The position numbers and the translations under genes were made by a program. A stretch of 60,000 nt of DNA, from the NCBI RefSeq assembly GCF_001949145.1, contig NW_019091672.1, positions 65,588-125,587 of the forward strand, in the 5' to 3' direction. The notes under the pieces were generated by a model. It saw only the letters and a list, made by a program, of their open reading frames with translations, did not search any database and was not told the DNA's origin. The stretch is from Acanthaster planci. Lineage: Eukaryota; Echinodermata; Asteroidea; Valvatida; Acanthasteridae. Position 1 is the first letter of the stretch. Every line of letters starts with the position of its first letter. Positions 11,813-24,100 of this stretch are shown here, piece after piece.

Positions 11813-14800
11813 TCATGACAGTAGGTCGCACACACAGAGTTTGGTGGGCACCTCTGGGTCCTTGCATTTTTCATACTGAGAGTAACTTGTCATGCGTTCA
11901 AAGCTTAGCAGCTGGATGAGTGTAGAGAAGTCGGTCTTCTCGGACTGGACGACAACAAATACTACTTCCTCTGAATTGCCAGAGTTCCTTCCAGGTTCAA
12001 AATGCAGGTCCATCTTCATGAGTGTAACACCAGTCTAGGTGATAAAAACCCCAAAGACACATTACTTTACTTCATCTACTACATGCAACCGCTTCATCAT
12101 GCCAACTGAAGGAACAGAATAACCATTAAGGACAAATAAATTGTCTTCAGAGTAAATTACATTTCTCAAAACACTACTTAAAATGATGAGGAACAACTAA
12201 AATCATAATTTTTTTCCCTCTCAGGTTGAGGAACAATGCAATAAACGTTCTTACATGTATGTTCATAGTTATAAATCAGTCATGCCATTTGCTACCAATA
12301 ACCATTTGTGCAGTCTACAAATACCGACTGAAAAATGGCGGGGTATTGTGCAGTACAACTATTTTCAGCTTTTGGTAAAATCTGTGTTCAGTAGAAGAGA
12401 TAAACATAATTGAACAATCTGTGTTCAACTGAATCAACTGTAAAGGTAAGCAGAAATTAACAAAAAAGATTTTATTCCACTGGCTACATATGGTAGCATA
12501 AAGTTTAAAGACCCTGGGGAGTATTCCACACATGCAATGAAAGCAGGCCTGTAGTGTTTTTTTTGGCAAGCACGAGGACGATTTAATGTTGTGATGTCCC
12601 ATACTTTACCAAGGAAAAGTCGATGGGACTTGCTCAAAATTAAGTTGATTGAGGGACATAGACTTCCATGGGGAATTTTAATGCACATACATGTACAAAT
12701 TTATCTGACATTTCAGAATATTGTTCCGACTTGTCAGGAGTTTGTTACATTTGGTTGTGAAATGCAATACTATAAAATTATGCTACATGTTGGTGTTGCG
12801 TGAAGTGGACATCCTTAACTCAAACTCATATTAATTCCTACCTTTGGATGACTTTCTTTAACATTCCCAAACCACTTCAACTCCAGCTGCTTGCAAGCTC
12901 TGTAGTCCTTCCTATCACCACCTGCTTTGGCATTGTCTAGTATGACTTCATTCATCTCACGCACAATGACTTCAGCTATACGGGCCCGGCCACTGTCATT
13001 AGCCACTGCTTTCTCATAATCACGGCATATGCAAACATTGGGATTGATTCTAGGAACTGAATCACATGTTCTGTTTGGTGACACAGGAGCTAGGAGCCCG
13101 TGCGGTGAGATGGCGTATGCTTGATGCTCAGGTGCAACAGTCACGGGACTGCCAAAAAATAGTGACCGGAGTGTGTAGTGCAAGTCCAAGATGCTCACTA
13201 GGCGATCTTGGTTGACTGACAGCGCCCTCAGTTTAGCAGGTCCCAATTGTTTGGCAACATTTTTAGACATGAGGATGAGAAACACCGGGTGAAACATTTC
13301 AATTCTTGCCTCAATGGTTTTTCCCATGAAAGCTCCATAAGCATTGCCGTGGTCTGCTAAGAGCACAGTGACCATATTATCTTGAGTTGATAAGTACTCT
13401 AAGTACTCTGCAAGGTCATCATCCAGTGTTTGCACCCGTCTCCCGGTGTCTTCGTGGGCCACATTGGCAATGGTAAAGTGAAAAAATGGCTGCTGCGCTC
13501 CATTAAGTTGTGACTGCACCATCTTTAAGAATTCAAATGTATAATGATGGTGATGCCTTTGGTTGTAACACACCACAGGAGGCCCATGGAAGGTATCTCG
13601 GATGCCGTTGGCCTTAAGGATTTCACAGCTAGCCAAGGAAAAGTTCAGTCCATCTATTCCAGATTGCCTCAGTACATCTTTAAGCTTCTTCCAGCGGACA
13701 TCCTGGTTTTCACCAGGGGAGTGAACGACCATGTTCTTTGCAATACCCCACTCCCACGTCCAGCACAGATCCTCGGTCCACATGGTCCGGTAACCAGCCT
13801 CCTTCATACTCTTCAGTAAGATCCCCATTTGCACAGCCTTTGGAGGCATATCTTGAACCCCAAAAGGATTTTTGGGATTGTACAACTCTCCAGCAAACAG
13901 CGCCTGCAGATTCTCGTACGTTCGACCCTTCAAAGATTGCATCAGATGAAAATTAAACACGGATGCATTGCCAACTTTCCTAATCCGATTTAGTTTGTGT
14001 ACACTCTTTGGTAGTGAGCGGAAAAAATGGCTGTGAGAGATTGAATCAAGTAAGTATATGTTGAAGCTAATCTTTGTCTGATTTACTAGAGTTTTATCCT
14101 TGGGTTTGGAGAATTGCCTTGGTAGAATGAGTAGCTGCTTTGGCAGCGAGTCCTGGAGGTCAAAGTCATATTGAAGATCCACATAATCTCTATAGTTGCG
14201 ATCTTCAACTGACCATTTTCCTTCCCTTTCGTCGTCTGTGTTTACCTCATTTTCATCTTTCTTGGCAGGAAGACATCTGATGAAGCAGAAGTCATGGTGA
14301 TTCCTGGAAGTGACACTTATCAACTGTTTAATTTGGTCCTGAAGATCGTGGGCTTGGCCATACTCTTTCCACTGAAGGATTCCAAGATCTGGATCAATAG
14401 TGCCAAGTGAAAACCCTGCTTGGCAAATTTTGGAGTCACAGTGCACTTCCTGATGCCACCTGTCCTTTGCCTATTGTAACAAGGAGAACACCTTATCAAT
14501 ATATGAATTGTCACTCTTCTGGATATTCGTCAGCACTTACTTCCATCAAAGATGAATCCTTGTCATATTTCAATGGGCAGTAAGACATTTGCAAAAGTTT
14601 GGGTAAAGGTCATGAATAAATCGGCATGATCATCGCAGCGTTCACAATATTTGTAAATGCAGCTTTGTGCCTTGCTAAACAATTTTTTATAGGGTGATAG
14701 ATAGATTTGAGGAGCTTCGGCAAACTGTCACAGAGGTATCAGGATTAATTAATGTGCCTTCAGATTCACACTCACCTTTATTTGGCAAATGTTGAATGGA

Positions 14801-15754
14801 CCCTCTCCTTCACATTTATCTGGTGGCTTTGACAAAAAGAGATCATGGGCAAGCTGGCAAGAGTTGGGAAGGGGCTTTATCCGCCGGCAGTGGACGTTAT
14901 CAGGAGGGTGTTCTGAGGGGTCTAGACGAGGCACTTCACACTTCTGGAAATGTCCCCCCTGACATAAACCAAATTAAAGATCACTGAATAAATCTTTAAG
15001 AATAGAACTGGAAATTTTGGGAAATTGATCAGTTAAAAGGAAACAGTTGATCATGAATATTCCTTAATATCTACGATCAATGTTGAATCTTGCGGGTATT
15101 AATGGACTTAAGCAGTGGTTGGGATGGGGAAGGGGCAGGCCAAGAAGTACAAGCAAACATGTGAATAAGTGCTTCGAAGTCAATCAGTCTTGTCAAAACC
15201 TTCCTGGCACCACTTGTTCAGACACATCAACAATTTTACAATGTAAAAACCAACAAAAAAACTACTGCAGCCCATGCATTATTAAAAGAAACAAGTTTCC
15301 TTCAGCGTTGTAGACAAGACCAAGTGACCCCACAAGACATTACAAGATTAACTCAAGATATCCTGTCTAAATTCAAGTTATGAGGTATTCAGACGCATTA
15401 CAACAAAAGCATCCCTATATCACTGTTCAGCCTGTAACTGGTCTTGTGTCTGTTCTTGTGATAGTCTCAACTACAATGCTGGCTTCCTTGGAGAGGGAAG
15501 CAAAACTTTGTTACTGAAACTGATTAATTGAAAACAGCTGATTGACAAATCACCTCTTTAAATAATCGGTAAGCCCTCTGTCCCATGAGAACATCATCAG
15601 AATCAGCCAATAGGCCACCGTTTGTTTCCAAAGCTCCATTTTGAATGCCCTGCAGGAGCAGGTGGCAGGCAAGCAGAACCAGCAGAACCACTGCCATCTT
15701 CAGCAGAAACACACTGCTGAGGCAGGATCGCCTGCAGCGATAGCTGCGCGGCAT
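11813..15754 (-). CDS. DUF229-type sulfatase-superfamily membrane protein
   Basis: Four coding exons on the minus strand: 15754-15554, 14943-14776, 14470-12842 and 12034-11813. All junctions are GT-AG and phase 0, giving 739 residues. Residues ~14-35 are a signal anchor (FLLKMAVVLLVLLACHLLL) after a basic N-terminus, so a type II membrane protein with a lumenal or extracellular domain. A Cys-rich KCEVPRLDPSEH segment follows, then the alkaline-phosphatase/sulfatase-like fold: IYLLDSISHSHFFRSLPKS, the metal-site motif VTVLLADHGNAYGAFMGK, and a Cys-rich C-terminus (KLCVCDLLS). These are hallmarks of the DUF229 family. The formylglycine motif CxPSR of true sulfatases is not seen, so activity is unproven. 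A ring of His residues (QRHHHHYTFEF) precedes the metal-binding half. Transcribed away from PFAS. Confidence 0.85.
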
Positions 15755-18158
15755 GGTCAGGGGCTGTGACTGGTCGACTGGTCGACTGTGGCACTGATCT
15801 GGTTTGGGTGGTAGAATTTAGCCATCCGTCAGTTGGGAGCAGGTGAAGCACACATTTCCCATACCGAAAGCTACCAGTGTAAATGTACAAGGAAAAATTT
15901 CAATTGTCAGAAAATATTGTTCATTACTCATTTGTTAAGTAAGATCCAATATCAGTGCTACACCATGTGCACCATGTGTAAATTACTGGACTTACAGTCT
16001 GACCTGAGAGAGGTCATCATACATGACTTGACTCAAGTCCGACTTAATTGCTTTGTTATATTCAATTCGTACACATAATAGGCAGCACTGATTGCGCTTC
16101 AATGGCCTTAGATTATAAAGAGCGCCCTCATTTGGATACCATTCCTCAATCTGATGTCAACATGTGATGTTCTCAATGTCAGTGCAGTAAGGCTGAACTC
16201 ATATTAAAGAATGCTGATGAGAGGGGGCAGCACATATCACGGGCCAAAAAGTCTGTACTTTAAGGAACACGAACCAAGTAATGATCACTGTCACTGCAGG
16301 ATCTCAACTTGAATCAAGTCTATAAACAAGGCACACAGCACAGTAGGCCTAACTACTTTTTACCAGAAGTTCTTCAATACAGTGAACCAAAGAACATACC
16401 TGCAAATAATGAAAAGTCAGGGGTCGGAATATCCATTTTATGAGCACGGCCTACAGCAAACAATCAGCTGCAAACAAGCATGACAAGATGCCATTTACAT
16501 GTACATATCAACACATCTATGTGTAACAACTGCCATTTTGACAAAGCAAATATATGTAGTGCCCTCTTTTACTTTCCTAGAGGAACACCCTCTTTTGCCA
16601 CAACTTATTATTTTAACTGAGCCTTTTCGTGGAAATCAGAAGTTCAGAACTGTCCCCTACCGGTATTGACAAACATTGTCAATGTTTGTTAGGCACATGT
16701 TTTTAACCTGTTAAAATTGATGTTTGTGACAGACTTGTTCCCTGTAATGTAGGCCTAGCGTTAGCAGGGTTGGCTTTCAAGTTTTACATACACATAAGGG
16801 TATGTGATGCATGACTGAAAGTTGTATCACAACACAAGAATCGTACGAACTAGACCTGCTGCTGAGGAATCTCACCATCTGCATGATGATCTGATGACGT
16901 TAACCGCAATGCCTCACATCGTCAGAGCAGTGAGTACTTTTCCTTTGTCCACACCATACTGGTGTAAACATCACCTCACTGTGCACGTAAAGTTGACGTT
17001 TAAAGAATGAAACGTGGGTAAATTCATTTCATTGGGGGAAAAGGAAGCTCGGCACTAGTGATGATCAGGTACATGTACTAGCACGACTAAGTGGAGAAGA
17101 CCATATCAGCTCAGTATAACATCACCGTCAGATGGTACGCGTGAAGAGCGCCCTCAATGGAGATACTGCAGTTTATTCTTACAGTACCCAGGCCCCTGAT
17201 GCATAATTTCAACACAATTTGCATAGAAACCTGACTAGGCCTACTGGGGACTTTGTCGCGCGCCGGCCAACGTTAATCGGCCTGGCGCGTTTCACGTGCG
17301 TGCCGCCTGATGAGTCGAGTCTGGGAGATTGTGCGTGGTCCGTGGGTGGGATAGAGCATCAGCAATGAACAGAAAAATGTATTGATATTAGGGTTTAGTC
17401 TCTTCTGCTTGATCTTGATCGTTATAGAAAGCTCCTGCAGCAACATACTCAGCTTGGAAGGAGTGGAGAAGCTAAAGGTGTAAAGGTAGGCCTGTCGTCC
17501 GGCCTTCGGTCATCACTTATCATTCAATGTTTACAGTCTTTTTTGATCTTGTAATAGGCCTATCAATCAGGCGCTTAATATCACTTCAAGTACATGTATA
17601 TAAAGCCATTGTTATAATTTGTCAGCTATTTAAACGAGAAAGTAAAACTACTCCGTGTGACTTGCAGCCACTGTGGTTCACCGCGGGGTCGTAACACTAT
17701 TTAGTATTTGTTTTTTTAACCCAGTATTGGAGGTATCAAGACCGGTGATACAAATTAGGCTTTTTCAAGCGAATTTCCCCATGAGAGCAACTGTGATGTA
17801 CCTTCAGCTCTTGAAAATGGTGTAACAGTGGTTTTTGACCATAAGACTGATCACATTTCAAAAATCAGAGGTCTCACTCACCAATCTCCTTTTTTTTACC
17901 CAACAATTGCACCGTAGAGCCGTACTGTACACTCTGTGTGCAACGCGATGGCGGCTGTGGGCCAGTGGCTGACTCCGCATGTCGGTTCAACCATTTTTGG
18001 AGGAATAGTTTTTAATCGCATGAGCAGCCTAGCTGTGTGACTTGACTGATACTTGCAAGACTTGTGACACGCTGCACAAGCTGTAGCTGTGTGGCTGTGA
18101 CAGGTGGAACACTCCCGCTTGCACAATCTTTTTTCTCTCATTGCTTTCAGGATTTCAG
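15755..18158. other. Intergenic region between two divergent genes
   Basis: This 2.4-kb gap separates the start of the sulfatase-like gene (minus) from the first PFAS coding exon (plus). It should hold both promoters and 5' UTR exons. The stretch 17250-17350 is CpG-rich. A possible PFAS 5' UTR exon ends at a donor near 17485 (aaag/gtaggc) and would join the acceptor at 18150 or 18158. No coding exon is seen. Confidence 0.5.
17250..17350. promoter_or_regulatory. CpG-rich putative PFAS promoter with a CACGTG E-box
   Basis: A GC- and CpG-rich island (CGCGCGCCGGCC at its left side) in AT-rich surroundings, about 0.85 kb before the PFAS start codon. It contains a canonical E-box CACGTG at 17293-17298. 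E-boxes of this kind recruit MYC/MAX in animals, and purine-synthesis genes are well-known MYC targets in vertebrates. The assignment as promoter is inference from position and composition. Confidence 0.45.
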
Positions 18159-21100
18159 ATGGCAGTGTTGCATTTCTATAGTTGTCCTGGCATTCAGGCA
18201 GGGGCATCCAAGGCCTGTCTGAATAAAGTGAAGTTGATCCTCAAAGATGCAGGTCAAGTGGAGCTCAAGACAGAGATATGCTACAATGTTGAAGTCCCAG
18301 ACAAGGGTATGGAGATTTGTGAATCAACTTCTTTTTCCTCAGGAGGCCCTACGATAAATTGGCTACACATATCATTCCTTGGATAAGTGTGATGTCATAA
18401 ATATTCATGAAAAAACTTTGATTGTAAAAGTTTGAGATCCATTCATAGGAAATGTCCCACCATGCTACCAGTCGGGATAGCCAACATAATAATTTTTTGA
18501 ATTTGTGTAAGTTTTTGACACATTGCAGACATCATAATCAAATTTGATTTTCCTCATTTAAAAGATTCTTTGACAAAAGAGGACCTTCAAGTGCTACACT
18601 GGATCCTTGGAACTCCATTTGAGAGCAACAGCTTGGCTACAGATTCTTTCCTGATGGAAGGCAAAACTTCAGGAGAGGACCTAATCATTGAAATAGGGCC
18701 ACGGTGAGTTGACAGCTTACACTTTGCGATTCTTTTGCACAAACTGTAATCAGAATGTCCTCTGATTTGAATGCAGCTAATGAGTGTTTGTCAACTGTTT
18801 TCCTCCCAAACTCTGGAAGTCACTGATAACACATCTTTGGAAACTAAGAAGCTGAATGCCGAAAGAACGACATCTTACTGAATCTATATGATGTGAAAGG
18901 TGACAGTTATCACATCTCCCTAAAAATCACCAAACAAACATGGACAATTGAAAATACTCCTTAAAGACACAGCTTTGGCATCTAATCAAGAAAACAATAT
19001 TGTATAATGGTCTCCTCATGCTGTTTGCTGATGATACTAGGGCTGAGTCAATTTGAATAATTCACTATTCAAATATTCTATCTTCAATTTGGTAGAATAT
19101 CCGAATATCTGTTCACACCGACCGGTAGATTGTTGATGAACAAACTTTATACAAAATCAGTTGCAATAACACACACAATTGTACATTATGATCAATATGA
19201 TAGCTTCTCACATCTAGGAGTATCTCCAGCCACAATTTACATGTAGCCAGATTTAAGAGATGAACAAGACTTCTGGCCCTGTTGAAATTTTGTATTCCAT
19301 TTAATTTGTTTATTGAATAATTAACTTTTTTATTTGTGTAAGATTTCTGACACTTTTCATTAGAATCTGTGTGAAACAAGCCTCCATAGTGTAATTTTTC
19401 TCATTTAAAACAAAAGAAAATGTTCCCTTTTCATGAATTTTGCATTTGAATATTCAAATTTGAAAAATACTATTCGAATATTCGACAATTCATCGAATAT
19501 TCGGCACAACCCTAGATGATACAGGGGTGTGTTGTAGAAACAAGTAAACCAAACCCTTTTGTTCATGAGTTGGATCAACATTGAGCCATTGTATTAAACA
19601 CTCCTGTACTCTACCACAGACTTAATTTCTCCACGGCCTGGTCCACTAATGCTGTCTCAATGTGCCAGTCAGCTGGTGTCTATCAGATCACACGCATTGA
19701 GTGCTCCCTTCGCTACTGTGTAAAAGCAATGACAGCTGATGGCCACCCCATGACAATCTCACCAGATATTGCCGGGGAAATCGCCGGCACACTACATGAC
19801 CGAATGACAGAGTGTCGATATGCAAAACCTCTGGAGAGCTTTGCAATAGAGGTAATATCGTCAAGCAAGCCCTACTCTTCATTGTTTTGCTGTACATGTG
19901 TATACTAGCTGCGTAAATTACTGCAGTACTGTTCTGATTAATGTTTCACTTGTTACATTAAAGTGCCCAAACCATGTTCTAGCGATACTTAAAATATATG
20001 GTTAACTTGAAGAAAGAAAGTGAACAACAGAAAAAGACTAAAGAAAGTGAATAAGGGATTGGAAGGACTCGTTAGGTTCTTCACCAAAAAGTTGAGACAT
20101 GCCCCAATATTGATATGTCTCACAAGAAATGAAGTTATTCATTGTTATTTGTTCTTTGCTATTCAAGTTGGCCTTGAACAGCATGTTACTTCCCCTCCCA
20201 ATTCATTTTTTTTTGACAGGTGCATCCTGAGCCAGTTTTTGAGGTAAATGTTATTGGAGAGGGGAAGAAAGCTCTGGAGAAAGCCAACATAGAGTTAGGT
20301 AAGATTCTGGAAGGTAACTTTCTGTTAACATGGAATCCTTGATTTTCAAGTGGAACATACTTCATGGATGAGGGTCATATCTTGGCTAGAACCATTTTGT
20401 ATAGATTCAGAAAACTTTGTGAAGGGCAAGTTTGAGCCTGATTAAAAAGAGCATCCACCATTATTTATCAATAGCCCTTTAAGTATGAAATATCAGTTGA
20501 TTTTGTACAACAATGCTTCTGTATTATTTACCAGGACTTGCTTTTGATGATTGGGATCTTGAGTTCTACACAGACTTGTTTCGGAATAAGGCAAAACGTA
20601 ACCCGACCAGTGTGGAATGCTTTGATCTGGCACAGTCTAACAGGTGATATTTGTACAAGTTGATCCGTGCGGATGAATCTTACCACATAATCATATTATA
20701 CCAGCAAGCCCCTAGTAATGGCCAAACCACTGCACCTACTGTGGTTCTAAAAATGGTTAAAAGACAGTCGTATTGGATTTGTAGCTGTCTCAGTGCTTTT
20801 ATAATGGTTCTTTGCCCTTCTCGGTAGATAGCCTTCAAGTGCAGCAGTTCAAATCAGATAATGAGTCAAATCAGAAAGGCACCCTTACATTTGAGTCAGA
20901 CTTATTAAAGTTTGTGACATGTCCTGCTTGACATTCTATGATTTGCTAGATGGCGTACCCTGGAGCTCCAGTCGGAGCTTAGATTTACACAACTTTTTCA
21001 ATGTTGGATTCTGTCTCGAAAGGAGACTGATATACAGTGAGGGATATCCATGATTTGGGAAAAATTACATGTCACAACTTGTATTTTGACAGTAGAAATT

Positions 21101-24100
21101 CACAACAAGAGAATGTCTATACTGTTTCCTTTCCCTCTTTCCAGTAATAACATCTATACCCTATAAGAGTATTGATAACATTGTAAACGCCAGGGATATT
21201 GCCTATCCTTTAGTGAGCACAGCAGGCACTGGTTCTTCAAGGGGCGCATGATCCTAGACCAAGAGGAGCATCCGCTGTCCCTTTTCAAGATGGTCATGAA
21301 CACCCAGGCTAACAGCAACCAAAACAATGTCATCAAATTCTCTGACAACAGCAGGTGAGCCTGTGAAATATTGATTAGAGAGTTTTAGGTAGCTGATTGG
21401 TTGGTGTCCTACATTACTTTTCTCATCAAGGGTCATCCTTTTTTCGTCTTTTTCATGGTTATACAAAATGTGGAGTGGATGGGTTTGCAGTCTGTCAAAA
21501 AGATTAAACATGGATGACCTGTGGTATTGATCAGTAACTGTTTTTTGTATTTAAATCAAGTGCAGGAGATGTAACAACAACGGGAGGTTGTTTCTTTCCA
21601 TTGGCAGATAGTCACAGTTGCACATCAAGTCTTAAACTGTTCAAATGACAAGGGCATTTGACCAGCTCTTTTACTTCTGACTTGACCTGTGGTTGACTTA
21701 TGAAATTTGACTGGACTTGGCTACAAACTCTGCAGACGGCCCTATAGTACAGATCTGCTATAAATTAAAAACCAATTTTGCTGTAAAAGTAAGGAAAAAA
21801 ATACTAACACACACTGAAATAACTAGTGTTTCATCTTTGACAGTGCAATCCAGGGCTACAGGGTACAGACTTTGGTTCCAGAGACCCCCGGTGTTGGTGC
21901 TTCATCGTTCAAACAGCAAGTGGCACAGCGACACATCATATTCACTGCTGAGACTCACAATTTCCCGACAGGTGGGGAATTAAGCTTTTTGTGTGTTACA
22001 ATTTTTCCTTGTAAGCAATGTATGGCGACAAGCATTGTCACAAGTTCCATGAACAAAATTTGTTGGTATCTTGTGTAACTGTGTACTCCTAAATTGTACA
22101 TTAAAAATGCATGTTTAAATACAACATGTAAACATCATATTAAAGTAGATTATACCACAGACAACAGTCACAAGCTTTTGATTTTTGCCTGCTAAATGTA
22201 TTTTTAAAACAATCACAGATACATCTCAGCATGCTCTCTCCTTGTCTATCTTACAAAGGCGTGGCGCCATTTAGTGGAGCAACGACAGGCACGGGAGGCC
22301 GTATCCGGGATGTGCAAGCAGCAGGACGAGGTGCTCATGTTGTGGCTGGCACAGCAGGCTACTGCTTTGGAAATCTCTTCATTCCAGGTATTTTAGTGGA
22401 TAATTCCTCTTGAAACTCAACAATACTGGGAGTGTTTGTAGGAATTGGACACCGGCCGCAAACATTTGCAGCACAGCATGCCATAAATATTGTACGTATT
22501 TTGGGTTTGATGAGAATTTGAGATGCTGCAGGGTTTCAGGGATGAGGCATGGTGGATGGAATAACCCAATAAAGAATAGTCTTGGGCGGTTCCAGAATTC
22601 TCACAGTTGGCTCCAGCTCCAGCAAAGGATCGCGATTCCGAGTCAGAGCCGGTTCCCAAAGGTATAAAGAAAAACATAAGGTTTGATAAAACACATCAAA
22701 AATCTGTCACTGCCATGGCATGCGCATCACGCCGGTGCCATCGCCACTGCACTCACCAATAGTACAACAGACTGGCTTTTGGCCTTCCGTGGGCTTTAAG
22801 ATTATCCACAGAGGGTATTTTGAATTTTATTGTTACCTCTTTGTAGACTAGTCATGGCTGGAATAAATCTACAACATGTATGTACAACCATGATACAACT
22901 CAGCACTGCTTCCTCCTGCACTATTTTCCACTCTACATACATGTATAAAAAGACTTAATCAGAACAACAACCGATTTGCCATTGCAAGTACATGTAACTT
23001 TACCCATAATACTTATGGAATCGTCAACCATGCCGTGGAACTCCATGTATGGACTGGATCACGTGAACTTATTGAACATGTGCCAACGTGGACCATGCAT
23101 AAATTAGTCATTCGTCCACAGTGGGCGCATCAAAAACTCTTGATACCTCCACTATCTTGTAAGCTATGCCGTTGCCCCGGTCCATGCATGGAATGGCTCA
23201 GAAGTGAGAAGTTGGGAACTGGGAACTGGTGCATGACTTCGGGCAACGGCTAGGCTATTTCTTAACCACACGACGATTTTGCCTGGTGTCAATATGTAAT
23301 ACAACATGCCATACGCAAGTACCAAGCAAAGTTCACCAATGTTGAAGTCACAACCACATGTAAAACAGTCTTCGAGCTTCATGGCTTCCGGCTGTCAAAG
23401 CTCTGCTGCACCGCGCATGCAATAACTAATGTGGTTTGGTACCCAGACACAAGGGTATTTTACAGTTCATTAGAGTACCAATTTCCCTTGTGTGGAAGGG
23501 TGCTCTGCTAAATGTGCAGCATGCTATACACGTACACGTGGGAGCGGCGGTGACTCGGATTGGATGTTTGGAGTAGTCGCGGGCACTAAGCCGTGACTGG
23601 GACTTGGATTTGATGTTTGGAGTCGGCTCTTTCAATGTAGAACCACCAATGGTGGGTACCCGGTTCTTCACAAAAGCAGAGCCGCCAATTCCAATTTTTT
23701 TGGTGGAACCACGGTTCCACTCGGAACCGGGATTATCGCACAAGCCTAATAAAGAAAGTAAAGTTTTCTTGAGATGAAAAGAATTGAATACAGCTTCACT
23801 TACCTGTACTTGAACTGACTTGAGGCATTCATTGTCTTGCTGAAGATCACATAACCATCCATATCCTGCTTACCTTGTCACTTTACCTTCCTGCCCAAGT
23901 GAAATCAAGAGCAAGGCCAGGCAGGCCATCAGAAAAACATGGAATGGTATTTTTTATGTGAAAATATTCACGTTAATTGTTCTTTTCTTTTTTATTGTCC
24001 AGACTACGAGCTACCCTGGGAAGATGCCTCTTTTGTGTATCCATCCAACATGGCTTCGGGGCTGCAGGTAGCCATCCAGGCAAGCAACGGGGCCTCAGAC

